Source: Oligoflexus sp.
GTDB lineage: Bacteria; Bdellovibrionota_B; Oligoflexia; Oligoflexales; Oligoflexaceae
Assembly (NCBI RefSeq): GCF_035712445.1
Contig: NZ_DASTAT010000068.1
Location: 88,520-152,519 of the forward strand
DNA length: 64,000 nucleotides
Reading direction: 5' to 3'
Shown: piece after piece, positions 60,836 through 64,000 of the stretch
Layout of the letters: each line of letters starts with the position of its first letter
Numbering within the stretch: position 1 is the stretch's first letter
The notes under the pieces: model-generated
What the model was told of the DNA's origin: nothing
Seen by the model: the letters and a program-made list of their open reading frames with translations, nothing else
The model's database searches: none
Made by a program: the position numbers and the translations under genes

Positions 60836-63070
60836 ATGGCTATTAAGAAAAAAACCGCCACAAAGGCCAAAGAGTCTGGGAAAGCAAAAGCAGTGAAAAA
60901 GACGACTGCCAAGAAGAAACCAGCAACGAAGGCCAAGAAAGCTACGGCCGCGAAGAAAACATCTGCGGCTGATGAAGCTGAATTGTCTGCGGTGCCTGGC
61001 AAGAAGAAGTCCGCCAGTAAAAAAGGCGGCGATAAGAAAGCTTCGGACAAGGCCCATGACGATGCCGACCTTGAGCTGATGGATGATGAAGATGATGACG
61101 AGCTGCTGGACGGAGATGATGACATCGACATCCTTCCGGATGACGAGGAAGAATTTGATGAAGCCAAAGCAGCTCCTGTTGAGGATTTCGACGAACTCCC
61201 CAGCAAGCCCAATAAAAAAGAGATCAGCAGCAAGCTGATTAACAAACTGAACGGCATTTATCAGAAGAAGGGATCTTTGACCTTCCGTGATGTGGATGCT
61301 GCCGTTCTGGATGAAGATGCTGGTCCCGAAGTGATCCAATCGGTTTTGAGCGAGCTTAAAACCCGTGGAATCAATGTTCAGGATACGGCTCAGGATGAAT
61401 TCAACGACATCAAGATCGCCGGCGCCACCAAAGGCGAAGACGATATCCTGATGACCGATGATTTGGATTTCGCCGCCACCGACGAACTCGGCATTGATGA
61501 CGACATCGACCTCGATGTGGAAATCGATGTTGAAGTCGATACGGAAGTGGATGTCGATGCTGCTCCGGACATCGAGAAAAAAGACGCCAAGGCCACCGAG
61601 GACTTCGGCAAGTCCAACGACCCCGTGCGTATTTACCTGCGCAAGATGGGGAGCGTGGCGCTTCTGTCCCGCGAGGGCGAAGTTGTTATCGCGAAGAAGA
61701 TCGAAGCCGAAGAGAACCGGATCCTGGAACAAATCCTGAAGCTCGCCATCGGTCGTGACACGATCGTCGATGCGGCTCGCAAGTTTGTGTCCGGTGAAAT
61801 CCGGATGAAGGGCTTCATCAAGGGTTTCGATGATGATGAGGCCTCTTCCAACGAGGAAGCGCATTCCGATAAGCTGCGGAAGGTGACCGAGGTCTTCCTT
61901 CAGGAGTACGACAGGTTCGAAAGACTCCTGACCGAAGGCGGCGTGACTCAGGCCAAGCCTGCTGCCAAAGGCAAGGCCAAGGATCCCCTGCAGACCCAGA
62001 GCGATAAGATCTTTGATATTCTGAAAGAGCTGAATATCAACAGAAAGCTTCTGACCAGCGTCATAGATCGTCTGGCTCAGCATGCCAACGTTCTGCGTGA
62101 AGCGGATCAGGACATCGGTTATTACGCCAAGCGTATGCAAACGACGCGCGATAACCTTGTCGATCATGTCAGCAAAAATCCCGGCGTGCCTTTGAACAAC
62201 GCCACCGATCGGGAATGGCAGCGCGTGGTTCGCAACGTGTCCGCGGCGATTGAAAATGTCGATCGCGTGCGCGGCGAATCGAACATGCATCCGGCTGATC
62301 TGATCGAGAACTACCGTGCTCTGCATTCGATGCAGCAAGCGGCGGAATCGGCGAAGAAGGAGTTGGTGGAAGCCAACCTTCGTCTCGTTGTTTCGATTGC
62401 CAAGAAATACACCAACCGCGGTCTGCAGTTCCTGGATTTGATCCAGGAGGGCAACATCGGTTTGATGAAGGCCGTTGAGAAATTCGAATACCGCCGTGGT
62501 TATAAGTTTTCAACTTATGCCACCTGGTGGATTCGTCAGGCCATCACCCGTGCCATCGCCGATCAGGCTCGTACGATTCGTATTCCGGTCCACATGATCG
62601 AGACGATCAACAAGCTGATCCGCACCAGCCGTTACCTCGTCCAGGAGATGGGCCGCGAGCCCACACCGGAAGAGATCGCAGCTCGTATGGATATGTCGGT
62701 CGACAAGGTGCGCAAGGTCCTGAAAATCGCCATTGAGCCCATCTCCCTTGAAACCCCGATCGGTGAAGAGGAAGACAACCACATTGGTGATTTCCTGGAA
62801 GACAAGACCCAGTCGTCCCCTTCCGAATCTGTCATCGCTGGCAGTCTGGAAGAGCAGACCCTGAAGGCCCTCGCAACGCTGACGCCGCGTGAGGAAAAGG
62901 TTCTGCGTATGCGTTTTGGTATCGGTGAAAAGTCTGACCATACTCTTGAAGAGGTAGGCCAGAACTTCGACGTAACCCGCGAGCGGATTCGTCAGATCGA
63001 AGCCAAGGCCCTGCGTAAACTTCGCCATCCTTCGCGCAGCAAAAAACTGCGGGCCTTCATAGAAAGCTAA
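60836..63070 (+). CDS. rpoD: RNA polymerase primary sigma factor RpoD with histone-like N-terminus
   Basis: A 744-residue sigma70. The first about 60 residues are lysine/alanine-rich and histone H1-like ([20 protein letters not shown]), followed by a strongly acidic tract (about 75-125), the region 1.1 fold ([22 protein letters not shown]), a second acidic repeat ([14 protein letters not shown] near 225-245), then regions 1.2 ([11 protein letters not shown]), the non-conserved region, 2 ([42 protein letters not shown]), 3 and 4.2 ([24 protein letters not shown]). The core is conventional and complete; the N-terminal charged extension is the unusual part. GGAG precedes the ATG by about 13 bases. 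Confidence 0.95.
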   Translation: MAIKKKTATKAKESGKAKAVKKTTAKKKPATKAKKATAAKKTSAADEAELSAVPGKKKSASKKGGDKKASDKAHDDADLELMDDEDDDELLDGDDDIDILPDDEEEFDEAKAAPVEDFDELPSKPNKKEISSKLINKLNGIYQKKGSLTFRDVDAAVLDEDAGPEVIQSVLSELKTRGINVQDTAQDEFNDIKIAGATKGEDDILMTDDLDFAATDELGIDDDIDLDVEIDVEVDTEVDVDAAPDIEKKDAKATEDFGKSNDPVRIYLRKMGSVALLSREGEVVIAKKIEAEENRILEQILKLAIGRDTIVDAARKFVSGEIRMKGFIKGFDDDEASSNEEAHSDKLRKVTEVFLQEYDRFERLLTEGGVTQAKPAAKGKAKDPLQTQSDKIFDILKELNINRKLLTSVIDRLAQHANVLREADQDIGYYAKRMQTTRDNLVDHVSKNPGVPLNNATDREWQRVVRNVSAAIENVDRVRGESNMHPADLIENYRALHSMQQAAESAKKELVEANLRLVVSIAKKYTNRGLQFLDLIQEGNIGLMKAVEKFEYRRGYKFSTYATWWIRQAITRAIADQARTIRIPVHMIETINKLIRTSRYLVQEMGREPTPEEIAARMDMSVDKVRKVLKIAIEPISLETPIGEEEDNHIGDFLEDKTQSSPSESVIAGSLEEQTLKALATLTPREEKVLRMRFGIGEKSDHTLEEVGQNFDVTRERIRQIEAKALRKLRHPSRSKKLRAFIES

Positions 63071-63076
63071 AGCAGC

Positions 63077-63116
63077 GCCCCAGGTTTCTGTTTACCGACC
63101 TGGGGCTTTCTGTTAC
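63077..63116 (+). terminator. intrinsic terminator of rpoD
   Basis: Stem GCCCCAGGT (63077-63085) / ACCTGGGGC (63098-63106) with a 12-base loop and TTTCTGTTACTT after it. Confidence 0.85.
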
Positions 63117-63135
63117 TTATTTCGTCATTCCTCAT

Positions 63136-63212
63136 GGGTCCATAGCTCAGTTGGTTAGAGCAGCGGTCTCATAAACCGCTGGTCCCCCGTTCAAGTCGGG
63201 GTGGACCCACCA
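63136..63212 (+). tRNA. tRNA-Met (CAT anticodon)
   Basis: A 77-base cloverleaf with encoded CCA. Acceptor GGGTCCA/TGGACCC, D-arm TAGCTCAGTTGGTTAGAGC, anticodon stem CGGTC...ACCG with loop CTCATAA (anticodon CAT), T-arm CCCCG-TTCAAGT-CGGGG. The features suggest elongator Met; a lysidine-modified Ile2 cannot be ruled out by eye. It lies 23 bases beyond the rpoD terminator. Confidence 0.92.
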
Positions 63213-63285
63213 TTTCTCTTCAAAAGAAAAATCCCATAACAGACAATAGATATATGCCCGCTTGCAGCGGCCCCACTGGACAGGG

Positions 63286-63305
63286 TAGCCCGCTAACGCG
63301 GGCTA
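63286..63305. repeat. perfect hairpin downstream of tRNA-Met
   Basis: TAGCCCGC (63286-63293) and GCGGGCTA (63298-63305) with a TAAC loop. No T-run follows; it immediately precedes the first direct repeat. Confidence 0.6.
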
Positions 63306-63310
63306 AGTCG

Positions 63311-63404
63311 GGCTCTCCCCGAATCGTAGTGGGTCCGACCCTGAATCTCTCTACCGGCACATATTTAAAACCCTGAGTCGATAATTTTTGAAACGCCTAT
63401 ATCC
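63311..63404 (+). repeat. direct repeat copy 1 (94 bases)
   Basis: Starts GGCTCTCCCCGAATCG and ends GAAACGCCTATATCC. It contains GAATCTCTCTACCGGCAC (63343-63360), which has the layout of a tRNA 3' end: T-loop end, CTCTC T-stem half, TACCGGC acceptor half and a partial CCA. Confidence 0.9.
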
Positions 63405-63482
63405 GGCTCTCCCCGAATCGTAGTGGGTCCGACCCTGAATCTCTCTACCGGCACATATTTAAAACCCTGAGTCGATAATTTT
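63405..63482 (+). repeat. direct repeat copy 2 (78 bases, truncated)
   Basis: Identical to copy 1 except that it lacks the last 16 bases (TGAAACGCCTATATCC). It is directly adjacent to copy 3. tRNA-like segment at 63437-63454. Confidence 0.9.
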
Positions 63483-63576
63483 GGCTCTCCCCGAATCGTA
63501 GTGGGTCCGACCCTGAATCTCTCTACCGGCACATATTTAAAACCCTGAGTCGATAATTTTTGAAACGCCTATATCC
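63483..63576 (+). repeat. direct repeat copy 3 (94 bases)
   Basis: Full-length copy identical to copy 1. tRNA-like segment at 63515-63532. The array ends at 63576. Confidence 0.9.
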
Positions 63577-63832
63577 AAATAGATCTACTCGGCGAGACCG
63601 TGTCACAGCTCTTCACCCGAATCCCCGAAACTTTCCGTCAGTCCCGTCCCGCGTTCCCGTCACCAGCGCACTTTTGCGGCCTGAGACGGAAGAGTGGATC
63701 CTTGCGTCTAAATTTTGAGCTGCACAATCCTCCTTATGGACCTGCTTTGTCTCGCGGATTCGCCGTCCATCACCCGCCAGCTGAATTCAGGGCGCACCAT
63801 GGCCCTCCGGATTCAGCGCCGGCTCCATTTTT
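63577..63832. other. non-coding stretch after the repeat array
   Basis: An open frame at 63600-63923 has no recognisable motif, no ribosome binding site and a composition unlike the genes here, so I do not call it. The palindrome CTGAATTCAG lies near 63781. Nothing else is evident. Confidence 0.4.
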
Positions 63833-63910
63833 GTTCCATAGCTCAGCTGGGTTCGGATCTATTCGGTTGTCAAAGATCAAGGTGGTTTTCCTCGCGGGAC
63901 CTGGAACCCA
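63833..63910 (+). pseudogene. degenerate tRNA-like sequence
   Basis: A 78-base stretch begins GTTCCATAGCTCAGCTGG and ends TGGAAC-CCA. GTTCCA (63833-63838) pairs with TGGAAC (63902-63907) as an acceptor stem and TCCATAGCTCAG is identical to the start of the tRNA-Met gene, but no proper anticodon or T-arm is present (no GTTC loop in place). It reads as a tRNA remnant or mosaic. Confidence 0.4.
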
Positions 63911-63936
63911 TAACCCAACATGAGTCTTATGTTCAT
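63877..63936 (-). CDS. possible 19-codon leader peptide with very strong ribosome binding site
   Basis: On the minus strand GAAAAGGAGGTG (plus 63949-63960), a nearly full complement of the 16S tail, is followed 12 bases later by ATG 63936 and a 19-codon frame. An eight-pair hairpin (63924-63931 / 63934-63941) overlaps the start codon and could hide it. It overlaps the tRNA-like sequence. Coding is not proven. Confidence 0.2.
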   Translation of the reverse strand: MNIRLMLGYGFQVPRGKPP

Positions 63937-63941
63937 AAGAC
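63924..63941. repeat. perfect inverted repeat GTCTTATG/CATAAGAC
   Basis: Eight-base arms at 63924-63931 and 63934-63941 separated by TT. It could be an operator or an RNA hairpin. Confidence 0.5.
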
Positions 63942-64000
63942 AACGGTTCACCTCCTTTTCATAGCGACTGGGGAATATGACAATGGTCTGCCTTGCCCTT

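Noticed and set aside
63311-63576. Possible CRISPR array
   Set aside because: Only three copies, units of 78-94 bases directly adjoining each other with no variable spacers, and no cas gene nearby.
63600-63923. 107-residue frame after the repeat array
   Set aside because: Runs into the tRNA-like sequence, has no ribosome binding site and a low-complexity proline/serine/histidine composition.
63943-63958. End of a 16S rRNA gene (GGTTCACCTCCTTTT)
   Set aside because: The sequence before it does not match the conserved 16S 3' region, so a real 16S end is not supported.

Overview
The window looks like a single contiguous chromosomal segment from a GC-rich, diderm (Gram-negative) bacterium of deltaproteobacterial grade. 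An Oligoflexia/Bdellovibrionota or Myxococcota-type host is the best guess. The basis is a complete type II secretion operon, lipoprotein and outer-membrane signal peptides, a mitochondrial/spirochaete/delta-type EF-G, 7TMR-DISM receptors fused to CheA-like kinase domains, and an RpoD with a long charged N-terminus. The taxonomic call is inference. No phage, insertion sequence or CRISPR array is visible.

Layout. 1-6.9 kb: PrkA-type protein kinase, a convergent cysteine-cluster protein, infC with a non-ATG start, a small winged-helix-like protein overlapping an outer-membrane-like protein, and a PRPP synthetase. 7.2-11.4 kb: a compact acyl-chain module (FabI-like reductase, FabZ dehydratase, ketoacyl synthase, acyl carrier protein, terminator, PlsC-like acyltransferase, AcpS-like phosphopantetheinyl transferase). 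11.5-14.2 kb: a HelD-like RNA-polymerase-associated ATPase facing a small hypothetical. 14.4-21.4 kb: two tandem 926/927-residue membrane receptors with Hpt and CheA-type ATPase domains, then a secreted cytochrome c/copper monooxygenase-like protein. 21.4-27.7 kb: a cysteine synthase-like enzyme, an outer-membrane/coiled-coil protein, an alpha/beta hydrolase lipoprotein, a DUF2797 protein and a fusion of a ribosome-hibernation factor to a cold-shock domain. 27.8-37.5 kb: a membrane-anchored hypothetical, fusA, a 59-residue small protein, a periplasmic binding protein, a four-gene operon centred on a glycosyltransferase-TPR protein, and a lipoprotein.

37.5-52.9 kb is a 13-gene type II secretion operon on the minus strand, in the order gspC1-gspC2-D-E-F-G-H-I-J-K-L-M-N. 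It has two adjacent GspC-like genes and several unusual prepilin leaders; the prepilin peptidase (gspO) is not in the window. 53-56.9 kb: shikimate kinase, a crotonase, a hypothetical, ychF and yajQ. 57-63.1 kb: a secreted hypothetical, then the macromolecular-synthesis genes dnaG and rpoD separated by an RDD membrane protein. 63.1-64 kb: tRNA-Met(CAT) followed by non-coding DNA with three direct repeats that each carry a tRNA 3'-end-like segment, and a degenerate tRNA-like sequence.

A recurring structural feature is that four convergent gene pairs share exactly the same four bases, TTAA, as overlapping stop codons (13781, 21377, 32722, 37478). Several good sigma70-type promoters (infC, 4938 gene, fusA, rpoD) and intrinsic terminators can be read directly.
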